A stretch of 64,000 bases of DNA. Origin: Achromobacter dolens (GTDB lineage: Bacteria; Pseudomonadota; Gammaproteobacteria; Burkholderiales; Burkholderiaceae_B). Shown here one piece after another: positions 26,104-35,634 of the stretch; positions within the stretch are counted from its first letter, which is position 1, and each line of letters starts with the position of its first letter. Made by a program: the position numbers and the translations under genes. The stretch spans positions 1 through 64,000 of the forward strand of contig NZ_CADIJW010000028.1 of assembly GCF_902859745.1 (NCBI RefSeq), read 5' to 3'. The notes under the pieces are model-generated. The model made no database searches, was not told the origin of the DNA, and saw only the letters and a list, made by a program, of their open reading frames with translations.

Positions 26104-28788
26104 ATGGCCACTCCCCTGAAAACCCTGATCGGGAAACTGAACCAGACCTGCCGCCAGGCCGCCGAGCGCGCCGCCAGCCTGTGCATGGCGCAAGGCCACT
26201 ACGAGGTGGACCTGGAGCACCTGTTCCTGGCGCTGCTGGAAAAGCCCGCCAGCGATTTCAGCATCGTGGCGCGCCGCAGCGGCATCGAGGCCTCGGTGCT
26301 GGAGGCCGACCTGAACGCCGAGATCCGCGGCTTCAAGAACGGCAATACCCGCACCCCGGTGTTTTCGCCGCATCTGCCGCGCCTGTTCGAGCACGCCTGG
26401 CTGATCGCCTCGCTGGACACGCAGACCACCCGCATCCGTTCCGGCCACCTGTTGCTGGCGCTGCTGACCGAGCCCGATCTGGCGGCGCTGGCGCGGCGCG
26501 GCTCGCGCCTGTTCGAGTCGTTCCGGCTGGAAGAGCTGAAGCACGATTTCGCGGCCCTGACGGCCGGCTCGGAAGAGGCCGGCCAGTCCGTCGCATTGGG
26601 CGATGACGCCGCGCAGGGCGAGGCCGCATCACCCGCGGCCGCGCTGTCCAAGACGCCGGCGCTGGACCAATACACCACCAACCTGACCGAGCGCGCCCGC
26701 GAAGGCAAGATCGATCCGGTGATCGGCCGCGATGCCGAGATCCGGCAGATGATCGACATCCTGACGCGGCGTCGCCAGAACAATCCCATCCTGACCGGCG
26801 AGGCCGGCGTCGGCAAGACCGCGGTGGTCGAAGGCCTGGCGCTGCGCATCGTGGCCGGCGACGTGCCGCCGGCGCTGGCCGGCGTGGCGCTGCGCACGCT
26901 GGACATGGGCCTCTTGCAGGCCGGCGCCAGCGTCAAGGGCGAGTTCGAGAACCGCCTGAAAAGCGTGATCGACGAGGTCAAGCAAAGCCCCACGCCCATC
27001 ATCCTGTTCATCGACGAGGCCCACACCATGATCGGCGCAGGCGGGCAGGCCGGCCAGAACGATGCGGCCAACCTGCTCAAGCCGGCGCTGGCGCGCGGCG
27101 AACTGCGCACCATCGCCGCCACCACCTGGAGCGAATACAAGAAGTATTTCGAGAAGGACGCCGCGCTGGCGCGGCGCTTCCAGGTGGTCAAGGTGGAAGA
27201 GCCCAGCGAGACGCTTGCCGCCAGCATGCTGCGCGGCATGGCGCCGCTGATGGAACAGCATTTCGGCGTGCGCATCCTGGACGAAGCGATTGTGGCCGCC
27301 GCCCGCCTGTCGCACCGCTACATCAGCGGCCGCCAATTGCCGGACAAGGCGGTCGGTGTGCTGGACACCGCCTGCGCCCGGGTGGCATTGGGCCGTAGCG
27401 CCACGCCGGCCCTGATCGACGACGCCCGCCACCGCCTGGCGCGCCAGGAAACCGAGCGCGCCGCCCTGCGCCGCGAGGCCGCCGCCGGCGCCGCGCAGTC
27501 GGCCCGCCTGCGCGAGCTGGACGAGGAGATGGCCGCCACCCGCCAGCAACTGGTCGACGCCGAAGCGCGCCTGGCCCAGGAAAGCGAGCTGGTGCGGCAG
27601 ATCCACGCGCTGCGCGAGGAGCTGGAAGCCGCGGGCCAGGAGCCCGACGCCGAAGCGGGCGCCAAGCGCCGCGGCGGCAAGGCCGCCGAGCCGACGCCCG
27701 CCCAGGCGCAACTGGCCGAGTTGCAGCAGCAACTGCGCGCCCTGCAGGGCGAGGCGCCGCTGGTGCCGGCCTATGTGGATGCGCAGGTGATCGCCGAGAT
27801 CGTCTCGGCCTGGACCGGCATCCCGCTGGGCCGCATGGTCAATGACGAGATCCGCACCGTGCTGGAACTGCAGCCGCTGCTGGCCGAACGCGTGATCGGC
27901 CAGGACCACGCGCTGCACGCCATCGCCCAGCGCGTGCGCACCGCGCGCGCCGGCCTGGAAGACCCGAACAAGCCCAAGGGCGTGTTCCTGTTCGTCGGCC
28001 CCTCCGGCGTGGGCAAGACCGAGACCGCGCTGGCGGTGGCCGACATCCTGTACGGCGGCGAGCGCAAGCTGGTCACGATCAACATGAGCGAATACCAGGA
28101 GGCCCACAGCGTCTCGGGTCTGAAGGGTTCGCCGCCCGGCTACGTCGGCTACGGCGAAGGCGGGGTGCTGACCGAGGCCGTGCGGCGCCAGCCCTACAGC
28201 GTGGTGCTGCTCGATGAAATCGAGAAGGCCCATCCCGACGTGCTGGAATTGTTCTTCCAGGTGTTCGACAAGGGCGTGATGGACGACGCCGAGGGGCGCG
28301 AGATCGACTTCCGCAACACGCTCATCATCCTGACCTCCAACGTCGGCTCGTCGACCATCATGCAGGCCTGCCTGAACAAGACCGCCGAGGAGCGGCCGGA
28401 CCCGGACGCTTTGCAGGAACTGCTGGCGCCGCAACTGTACAAGGCCTTCAAGCCGGCCTTCCTTGGCCGCATGAAGACCATCGCCTACTACCCGGTGGAC
28501 GACGACGCCCTGGCGCGCATCATCGGCCTTAAGCTGGCCCGCATCGCCGAGCGGGTGCAGGCCAACCACCGCGCCGTGTTCGATTGGGACGACGCGCTGG
28601 TCGAGGCCGTGCTGGCGCGCTGCACCGAGGTGGACACGGGCGCGCGCAACGTCGACCACATCCTGAACGGCACGCTGTTGCCGCAGATCGCCGAGCAGGT
28701 GCTGGGCCGCATGGCGCAGGGCGAGGCGATCGCGCGCATCCGCGTCACGGCCGGCAAGAACGGCGACTTCCGCTACCGCCTGACCTGA
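26104..28788 (+). CDS. clpV: ClpV (TssH), sheath-recycling AAA+ ATPase
   Basis: This 894-residue ATPase has a Clp-N domain (about 1-150) that binds contracted sheath. The first AAA domain has Walker A GEAGVGKT at 232-239 and a FIDEAHTM Walker B. A short coiled middle domain follows, then a second AAA domain with GPSGVGKT at 632-639 and LLDEIEKAH. ClpV unfolds TssC to recycle the sheath. The Ala/Glu/Gln-rich middle domain is shorter than that of ClpB, as expected for ClpV. Confidence 0.97.
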   Translation: MATPLKTLIGKLNQTCRQAAERAASLCMAQGHYEVDLEHLFLALLEKPASDFSIVARRSGIEASVLEADLNAEIRGFKNGNTRTPVFSPHLPRLFEHAWLIASLDTQTTRIRSGHLLLALLTEPDLAALARRGSRLFESFRLEELKHDFAALTAGSEEAGQSVALGDDAAQGEAASPAAALSKTPALDQYTTNLTERAREGKIDPVIGRDAEIRQMIDILTRRRQNNPILTGEAGVGKTAVVEGLALRIVAGDVPPALAGVALRTLDMGLLQAGASVKGEFENRLKSVIDEVKQSPTPIILFIDEAHTMIGAGGQAGQNDAANLLKPALARGELRTIAATTWSEYKKYFEKDAALARRFQVVKVEEPSETLAASMLRGMAPLMEQHFGVRILDEAIVAAARLSHRYISGRQLPDKAVGVLDTACARVALGRSATPALIDDARHRLARQETERAALRREAAAGAAQSARLRELDEEMAATRQQLVDAEARLAQESELVRQIHALREELEAAGQEPDAEAGAKRRGGKAAEPTPAQAQLAELQQQLRALQGEAPLVPAYVDAQVIAEIVSAWTGIPLGRMVNDEIRTVLELQPLLAERVIGQDHALHAIAQRVRTARAGLEDPNKPKGVFLFVGPSGVGKTETALAVADILYGGERKLVTINMSEYQEAHSVSGLKGSPPGYVGYGEGGVLTEAVRRQPYSVVLLDEIEKAHPDVLELFFQVFDKGVMDDAEGREIDFRNTLIILTSNVGSSTIMQACLNKTAEERPDPDALQELLAPQLYKAFKPAFLGRMKTIAYYPVDDDALARIIGLKLARIAERVQANHRAVFDWDDALVEAVLARCTEVDTGARNVDHILNGTLLPQIAEQVLGRMAQGEAIARIRVTAGKNGDFRYRLT

Positions 28789-28804
28789 GCCCGGAGCCAA
28801 GACC

Positions 28805-31498
28805 ATGCCCCAGGATGCTTCCGGACTGTCCCGCCTGTCGACCGCCGGCATCGCGCAGGCCAACCGCCTGCTGGACCTGCGCACGCCGCTGGGCGATAAC
28901 CGCCTGGTGGCCGAGACCCTGTCGGCCACCGAACAATTGAGTGGCGGCGCCTATCGCCTGGAGATCACTGCGCTGTCCGACGACGCGCATATTCCATTGA
29001 AGGCCCTGATGGGCCAGCCCGTCACCCTGCGCCTGCAGACCGCGCTGGACCGCGAGCAGCCGCGCCTGTGGCACGGCCACGCCACGGCGGTGCGTTTCCT
29101 GGGCGCCAACGGCGGCCTGGCGCGCTATGGGCTGACCGTGGAGCCGTGGCTGGCGTTCCTGCGGGCGCGGCGCGACAGCTTCGCCTATCAGGACAAGACG
29201 GTGATCGACATCGTCGACAGCATCTTCGGCGACTACAAGGGCCAGGGCACGCTGGCGCCGCAATGGCGCTGGGAGGTCAAGGACCGCGCCGTCTACGCCA
29301 AGCGCAGCCTGACCATCCAGTACCGCGAAACCGACTACGCCTTCATCGAACGCCTGCTGGCCGAAGAGGGCCTGTTCTACTGGGTCGAGCATGCCGACGA
29401 CGGCCACACCCTGGTCATTGCCGACCACAACGATGCCTTCAAGGCCGGTCCGCAGGCCAGCGTGCGCTTTGCGCGCGCCGACGTGACCGAGACCGAAGAC
29501 AGCATCCAGCGTTGGAGCCCGCGCCAGCGCTGGCAGACCAACGCCGTGCGCATGGCCAGTTGGGACTACCGCAGCGCCCAGGCGCGGCCGGTGTCGGCGC
29601 AGGCGGACGCCGGCAAGCTGGCGAACCCGTTGGAGCTGGTCAGCGACGACTACCCCGGCCAGTACGCCTACGAAGACAGCGCGCAGGGCGAGCGGCTGGC
29701 GCACAACGCGCTGGCGGCCCTGCGCGTGCGCCAGCAGAGCGTCGAGGGCGCTGGCACGGTGCGCACGCTGGCGCCAGGCCAGCGCTTCACGCTGACCGGC
29801 CACTATCAGCAGGGCGGTCCGTCCGCGTTCGTGGTGATCGCGATCACGCACCAGGCCCGCAACAACTTCGACGCCGACCTGGGGCGCGCCGTCAGCGAGG
29901 CTTTGGGGGGCGACAACGGCGACGACGCCGATTTCTATCGCAACACCTTCACCTGCATCGGCAGCGACACCGAATTCCGTCCCGCGACGCAGGATGGCCA
30001 CGGCGAGCGCCTGCATCCCCGTCCCACGGTGTTCGGCGCGCAGACCGCCCTGGTGGTCGGCGCCGAGGAACCGGTGCACACCGACCGAGACCACCGCATC
30101 AAGGTGCAGTTCCATTGGCAGCGCGGCAAGGCTTCCAGCAGCCGGATGACGCATCCATCGGGCGATGAGAACGCGCCCGCCAAGGATGAACTGGGCACTT
30201 GGGTGCGCGTGGCCGAGCCGGTCGCCGGCGGCGACTGGGGCGGCCATTTCGTGCCGCGCGTGGGCCAGGAAGTGCTGGTGGAATTCCTGCACGGCGATAT
30301 CGACCGTCCGGTGGTGGTGGGCGCGCTCTACAACGGCGAGGGCGCCGAGGATGCCGCGCACAACAAGGTGCAGGCGGGCGGCGCCAACGCCACCGGCAAT
30401 GCGCCGGCCTGGTTCGCGGGCGCCAGCGAGGGCCACGCCCACAACGCGGTCATGTCGGGCTTCAAGACCCAGGCGCTGGCGACCAGCGGCGCGGGCACCG
30501 GCGGCTACAACCAACTGGTGCACGACGACACGCCGGGCCAGTCGCGCCTGACTGCATCGACCACGCAGGCCGATTCGCGCCTGAACCTGGGCCACGTCAA
30601 ACAACAGCGCGACAACGAACGCCTGCAGGACCTGGGCCACGGCGCCGAGCTGTCGACCAAGGAGGCCGTGGCGCTGCGTGGCGGCCAGGGCCTGTTGATC
30701 AGCGCCGACCTGCGCGAGAACGCCGACGGCGCGCTGCTGGACAGCGCGGAGGCGGCCAAGCAGATCGAGGCCGCGCTCGAGTCAGCCAGGGAACTGGGCG
30801 ACATCGCGGTCAAGCAGAAGGCTTTCCTGGAGGGGGATCCGCAGGCGCTGCCGGCGCACGAGGCGCTGGAGCACGTGCGGGACGTGGTCGAGGCGACCCA
30901 GGACGACCCCCGCGCGCAGGGGGGCGGGGCCAAGGTCGCGGCCTATAGCGAACCGCATATCCAGGTCAGCGCGCCCAGCGGCATCGGCCAATACACCCCG
31001 GGCAACGCCTTCCTGGTGGCCGGCGGCACGCTGGCACAGGTGGCGCCGGACGTGAACTGGGTCAGCAGCGCCAACCTGGCGGTGGGCGTGGCGGCCGGCG
31101 TGGTGCTGTTCACGGCGGGCCACGAGGCGGGCGGTAGCCGCCCGGTGAAGGACCGTGGCCTGCGGTTGCACGCGGCGGGCGGCAAGCTGCGCCTGCACAG
31201 CCAGGGCGCCAAGATGACCCTGACGGCAGAGAAGGCGGTGACCTTTGCCTCGGCCAGCGCGGCCGTGATGGTGCAGGCCAGGCAACGCGTGCTCGCCACC
31301 GCCGGCGGCGCCTATCTGCGCCTGGAGGGCGGCGGTATCCAGTTGCACGCGCCGGGCAAGGTCGAGCTCAAGGCGAGCGCGCATAGCTGGGTGGGGCCGC
31401 AGACCGCCAGTGGCGACTTGGCGCTGCCCTCGGGGGAATTCAAGGATTGCCCGAGCAAGGTGAATAGCGCCGCGGCGGGAGGGTCGGCCTTTGTTTGA
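28805..31498 (+). CDS. vgrG: VgrG spike protein (TssI) with DUF2345 extension
   Basis: This 897-residue VgrG follows clpV after 16 bases. The core motifs TIQYRETDYAFIERLLAEEG and RVGQEVLVEFLHGDIDRPV are present, then a DUF2345 beta-helix region with GGGIQLHAPGKVELKASAHS near the end. No toxin domain is visible, so it is probably a carrier for the VasX-like effector encoded two genes downstream. Its stop overlaps the TTG start of the adaptor gene. Confidence 0.94.
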   Translation: MPQDASGLSRLSTAGIAQANRLLDLRTPLGDNRLVAETLSATEQLSGGAYRLEITALSDDAHIPLKALMGQPVTLRLQTALDREQPRLWHGHATAVRFLGANGGLARYGLTVEPWLAFLRARRDSFAYQDKTVIDIVDSIFGDYKGQGTLAPQWRWEVKDRAVYAKRSLTIQYRETDYAFIERLLAEEGLFYWVEHADDGHTLVIADHNDAFKAGPQASVRFARADVTETEDSIQRWSPRQRWQTNAVRMASWDYRSAQARPVSAQADAGKLANPLELVSDDYPGQYAYEDSAQGERLAHNALAALRVRQQSVEGAGTVRTLAPGQRFTLTGHYQQGGPSAFVVIAITHQARNNFDADLGRAVSEALGGDNGDDADFYRNTFTCIGSDTEFRPATQDGHGERLHPRPTVFGAQTALVVGAEEPVHTDRDHRIKVQFHWQRGKASSSRMTHPSGDENAPAKDELGTWVRVAEPVAGGDWGGHFVPRVGQEVLVEFLHGDIDRPVVVGALYNGEGAEDAAHNKVQAGGANATGNAPAWFAGASEGHAHNAVMSGFKTQALATSGAGTGGYNQLVHDDTPGQSRLTASTTQADSRLNLGHVKQQRDNERLQDLGHGAELSTKEAVALRGGQGLLISADLRENADGALLDSAEAAKQIEAALESARELGDIAVKQKAFLEGDPQALPAHEALEHVRDVVEATQDDPRAQGGGAKVAAYSEPHIQVSAPSGIGQYTPGNAFLVAGGTLAQVAPDVNWVSSANLAVGVAAGVVLFTAGHEAGGSRPVKDRGLRLHAAGGKLRLHSQGAKMTLTAEKAVTFASASAAVMVQARQRVLATAGGAYLRLEGGGIQLHAPGKVELKASAHSWVGPQTASGDLALPSGEFKDCPSKVNSAAAGGSAFV

Positions 31499-32477
31499 TG
31501 GAGACTTTCTCCACGACGCGGACCGGGCCGCCTGCGCGCGGCTCTATCAGCAACTGCTGGCCGCGGCTTCACGCCCGCAGCACAGCCGGCTCTATGTGCT
31601 GATCGACCCCACTATCGAGGATCCGCTGGCCCATGCCGCGCACCGCGGGCAGGCTGTGGCATTGCCGCTCGATCGCAGCCGCTTCCTGCCCGAGCACTGC
31701 CCCTATCTGCTCGAATTGGGCGAGTTCGGTCGCGATGACGCCATCGAGCTGTCTGTCCAGGCGGCTTGCGCGGCCGCCGGTCCTGGACAGACGCATCGGC
31801 CGGTCTGTGGCTGGATCGCCAGTCCCTTGGTAGCCTCCGTGCTGGCCCGGCATCTGGCCCGCATGGCGCGTTGCCTCGTGCCGGATCGCGTCGACCCGGT
31901 GACGCTGCGCCATTGGGATCCGCGCGTCGCTGAAGTCCTGGCGCAAGTGCTGTCCAGCGACCAGATGGCCCAATGGCTGGCACCGGTCCAGGCCTGCTGG
32001 CGGCCGGGCCGCGCCGCCGGCGAACTGGAACTCCAGTACGAACGGCCAGCGACGGCCGGCGTGGCGCAAGCCGGCCCGGCCGCGCCGCTGGTGCTCGATC
32101 ACGCGCAGTGCGCCGTGCTTGAACGTGCCGGCTGGGTCAACCAGGCGCTCGACGCCTTGGCCGAGGCCGGCCACCACATGGCCGAGGCCGGTCTGCGCGC
32201 GCGCGCAGACCGGCTGGTGGCGCGCGCCCAGGCGCGTTGGGGGCTGGAGACGGATACCGACATCGTCGACTACACGCTGCATGGTTTGTTGGTGCACCCG
32301 CACTTCGACCAGCACCCGGATATCCGCCACGCCATGGCGACGGTGCAGGCCAACGGCATCGCGGCGGTGGCGGCCCTGAACGACATCACGCAAGAACAAT
32401 GGAACCGCGTGCGGCAATGGACCGGCGAGGCATCCGAATCGGAGCAGACAGAGGTGAGGGATGGCGGAGCTTTCTAA
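31491..32477 (+). CDS. DUF4123 effector-loading adaptor
   Basis: This 328-residue DUF4123-type protein begins with LYVLIDPTIEDPL, has a GWIASPLVASVLARHL middle segment and the HWDPRVAEVL motif, and ends with a helical C-terminal region. It is expected to load the VasX-like effector onto the preceding VgrG. The start is TTG at 31491, eight bases before the end of vgrG, with a strong GGGAGGG ribosome site at 31477-31483; the ATG at 31498 is out of frame. It overlaps the effector gene by 17 bases. Confidence 0.85.
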   Translation: MFDGDFLHDADRAACARLYQQLLAAASRPQHSRLYVLIDPTIEDPLAHAAHRGQAVALPLDRSRFLPEHCPYLLELGEFGRDDAIELSVQAACAAAGPGQTHRPVCGWIASPLVASVLARHLARMARCLVPDRVDPVTLRHWDPRVAEVLAQVLSSDQMAQWLAPVQACWRPGRAAGELELQYERPATAGVAQAGPAAPLVLDHAQCAVLERAGWVNQALDALAEAGHHMAEAGLRARADRLVARAQARWGLETDTDIVDYTLHGLLVHPHFDQHPDIRHAMATVQANGIAAVAALNDITQEQWNRVRQWTGEASESEQTEVRDGGAF

Positions 32478-35400
32478 CGCGCGCAGCGCCGCGGCGGCGA
32501 ACACCTGCGGCGAGACCAAGGGCAAGTGCATCAACTGCGACAAGCAGGGCGGCGTGGCGATCATGCCGCTGGTGCCGGCGCCGTTGCCGCGCCCCATGGT
32601 GCGCGAAGCCTGGGCCAATAGCGAGCATGGCGGCGCCAGCAATACGCAATGGGAGATCCCTGCCCATCGCATGTACAGCACCTGGCTGGAAAAAAAGCTG
32701 AACGCGCACGCCAAGGTGCGGCTGTTCGATCCGCGGTTCGACCCCGTCGGGCTGCCGGTGGAAACCTATTTCGTGCGCGTGCCCGCGGCCGGCTACCTGT
32801 ATGTGCTCAAGCAGGACAAGACCTGGGACGGCTACCTGCTCGACAAGAAGGGCTACTACCGCAAGATCCCGGTCGCCAAGATGCCGGAGGACGCCGAAAC
32901 CACCAAACCGCTGTCCGAGGCCTGCTCGTCGGAGGGGCACAACAATACCGCCACGCAGTTCATCACCATCGATCACGTGCGCAGCCCCAAGGTCTGGATC
33001 GCCTACAGCCGCTACGTCTGGGACAGGGAGACCCGCAAGGATTACGAAGACGACAAGGATGGCTGCCGCACGGCGCGGATGACCGAACTGAACCTCAAGG
33101 ACATTGCCGACGGCAAGGTGGGGCCGGGCAGCACCGCGCCCAACACCTGCAAGCTGACCATGCCCGACATCACGGAGATCGTCGCCGATTACGCGCCGGC
33201 GGACGTACAGCGCTGCCTGAACGCGGGGCTGCACAACCCGCTGCAGCTGCGCGCCGAGCCGGAGCCGCAGTTGCTGACGTCGTTCATGTGGGCGGTGAAT
33301 TCGAAACTACCAGCCTTGCAGTGGGGAGTGGGGCTGGTGCTGCCGGATCCGGTGGGGATCGTGCAGGAGTTGAATCTGCGGCGCAATATCGCGGCGGCGC
33401 GGGCGTCGGAACTGGAGGGGGCGCTCGACCCGGAGCGTGCTCGCAAGCGTGTCATCGCCGATATCATCCAAGGGATGTGCTTGAGCGCCAAGGCCAATCC
33501 GGGGCCGTTCTGGGCGCCTAATTATGGGCCGGAGCGCTACCAGCGCAATATCGACACCGGCGCATGGCAGAGTTCGCTTGCCGACAGCGAGGGCAGGGTT
33601 TCGCTGATGAACCAGATCGAGAGCGTCAGTGCCCTGTTCTGCACATGGATGGGAAGTCCATGCTGGAAGCAGCAGCAGCGTTCGGATTTTCACGACAAAG
33701 ACGAAATGGCCGGCGTGCGGCGTGAGTTCATGGCTGCATCGTGCGTGGCCGGGTCCGGTCATACGGAACGGGAACGAAACCAGATCTGGGGCGAACTCTG
33801 GAAGTTGCCTATCGAATCGCCTGACAATTGGTACTACCGTAGTCTGGCTGCCGGGAACCCTGATTTCCTGAAATTGCTGGCTGACACTTCGTCGGTTGAT
33901 GAAGCGATCACCACGATCAAGGCTGCGGTCGACATGAGCAAGGAGTTCAGCCAGGAGTACGCAAAAAAAATCGACACTTTGCGTGAAGTCTTGAGAGCCA
34001 AGCGCCGTTACAACGAGGCGACTGCGGCGCTCGTGGAAACGGTTTCGGGGCAGTTGGCCAGGCTGCTGGTTAAAGACATCAAGACCTATAACCGGTTGAT
34101 GCGCGGCGTCGCTATGACCCTGGTGACGCGCGAAGACTTGCTGGTGAAACCAACAATCCTCAGCGGTCCGCTGGAGGAGATCAAACGTTTGGTCGAAGAG
34201 GCTGCCACCAAGCCCTTGAAAGGTGCTGCGCCCGTTACCTTGGGAGATGCGCTGCCTGTTGGTCGCGGCTATTTGTCCCAACCGGGCAACCTTGGGCAGA
34301 AAGGACTCAGCCTATCGGAGTCTGTTGGAAGAGGCGTCTATCTCGATCTCCCCTCGGAGAAGACGACCATCGCAAGCGTAGTCGCGTTCACGGTCCAGAA
34401 GCTGGAACAGGGCCAGACCTTGAGCAGGGCGTTGGCAGGGGGTACGCCACTGCAGGAGCTGGAGTTGCCCATGCGCAATCCGGCCCAGGTCAATCCTTAT
34501 CTGGAGACGCGAGTGGCCCTGGCTGGTTCCATTGCGGGAACGGTGTTGGGGGCGGGCATTATGTTCTTCCAGGTTCAAGGCGCAATGAATGCGTTGAACG
34601 CGATGCTCAAGGAGGACGCGGGCCTCGACGACAGGATGGTGAGCGGCGCGGGAGTCGCGGCCAATGTCCTGGCGCTGGTCAGTGTGGGTATGGACATGTC
34701 CACCACGATAGTGGCGTTGGTGTCGCAGACCGCCGCCAAGAAGGTAACCACAATGGGCGCGAGGTTTGGTCTGTTCGCCGGCGTCCTCGAAGGAGGGGCG
34801 ACGCTGATCGGCGCTTCGTACAAGATATATCAGGGGAAGAATACCCGCTCCGCGTATTGGAGTAGCGCGTCCGGGTTGGCCACGATCATCGCTGGCGGGG
34901 CGTCTTATGGGCTGACCATGGCGTCGGTTTCGACCGTTGGGGGGGCGGGCGTGGCCACGGTATTGGGCGTTACGCTGGGCCCGGTAGGCTGGACATTGTT
35001 GCTGGTCGCCGCGCTGGGCGTGGCGATCTGGACCGCCATCAATGCGGCGGGTACCGACGAGGGCAACCGTCTCCCGGTGGAGTATTGGCTCGATAGCGGG
35101 GTTTTTGGAAAAAAGGAGCAGCTTTCCAACACTCAGGCCAACCCGTTCGCGATCAAGGCATCAGGGGGCCAGAAAGCGGCGCCAGCTATTCCCTTCGCCA
35201 ATCTTCGCGATGAATTGCAGGCGCTGGAGCGCATTTTGTTGGTGGCGGCAGGCTATCTGATGCCGGGGGCCCGGGGCGGCGGGTATGCTTATATCCATTT
35301 TCACGTCTCCGTTCCGCGGTATATCTCGCAGAGCCGAATCAGTATCGAGTTTTTCCGCAACGAGCGCGCTGGTGCCAATACATTCCGCAAGCTGGTGGCA

Positions 35401-35634
35401 GCCAGGAATGCGCAACAACCCACGGTCACCGATACCCCTTCTTTTATCCCGGCGCCGACGTTCCGGTCTACGGAAATGGAAGTGGATGGATCCAGCAAGA
35501 GTGTCAAGATCGTAGGGCTGTTTCAGGTTTTCCAGGGGCAGGGCGGATTCTATTGCATGCGGGTCAAGTATTGGCCGGATGAGCACAGCCGTCCCGAGCT
35601 GGAAACGGGCTTTGAGTCTTGGGTATACATTTGA
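32461..35634 (+). CDS. VasX-like pore-forming T6SS effector
   Basis: This 1057-residue protein begins like VasX N-terminal-region proteins: Cys16, Cys23 and Cys26 before a GVAIMPLVPAP segment, then a MIX-like motif VRVPAAGYLYVL at about 105-116. A charged helical middle follows. Several hydrophobic helices lie at roughly 690-710, 735-755 and 800-860, and a beta-rich tail ends the protein. This is the plan of VasX and BTH_I2691-family effectors, which disrupt the target inner membrane. From about codon 280 onward the DNA is visibly less GC-rich than the N-terminal part. Four membrane-protein genes, probably immunity, follow. Confidence 0.85.
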   Translation: MAELSNARSAAAANTCGETKGKCINCDKQGGVAIMPLVPAPLPRPMVREAWANSEHGGASNTQWEIPAHRMYSTWLEKKLNAHAKVRLFDPRFDPVGLPVETYFVRVPAAGYLYVLKQDKTWDGYLLDKKGYYRKIPVAKMPEDAETTKPLSEACSSEGHNNTATQFITIDHVRSPKVWIAYSRYVWDRETRKDYEDDKDGCRTARMTELNLKDIADGKVGPGSTAPNTCKLTMPDITEIVADYAPADVQRCLNAGLHNPLQLRAEPEPQLLTSFMWAVNSKLPALQWGVGLVLPDPVGIVQELNLRRNIAAARASELEGALDPERARKRVIADIIQGMCLSAKANPGPFWAPNYGPERYQRNIDTGAWQSSLADSEGRVSLMNQIESVSALFCTWMGSPCWKQQQRSDFHDKDEMAGVRREFMAASCVAGSGHTERERNQIWGELWKLPIESPDNWYYRSLAAGNPDFLKLLADTSSVDEAITTIKAAVDMSKEFSQEYAKKIDTLREVLRAKRRYNEATAALVETVSGQLARLLVKDIKTYNRLMRGVAMTLVTREDLLVKPTILSGPLEEIKRLVEEAATKPLKGAAPVTLGDALPVGRGYLSQPGNLGQKGLSLSESVGRGVYLDLPSEKTTIASVVAFTVQKLEQGQTLSRALAGGTPLQELELPMRNPAQVNPYLETRVALAGSIAGTVLGAGIMFFQVQGAMNALNAMLKEDAGLDDRMVSGAGVAANVLALVSVGMDMSTTIVALVSQTAAKKVTTMGARFGLFAGVLEGGATLIGASYKIYQGKNTRSAYWSSASGLATIIAGGASYGLTMASVSTVGGAGVATVLGVTLGPVGWTLLLVAALGVAIWTAINAAGTDEGNRLPVEYWLDSGVFGKKEQLSNTQANPFAIKASGGQKAAPAIPFANLRDELQALERILLVAAGYLMPGARGGGYAYIHFHVSVPRYISQSRISIEFFRNERAGANTFRKLVAARNAQQPTVTDTPSFIPAPTFRSTEMEVDGSSKSVKIVGLFQVFQGQGGFYCMRVKYWPDEHSRPELETGFESWVYI

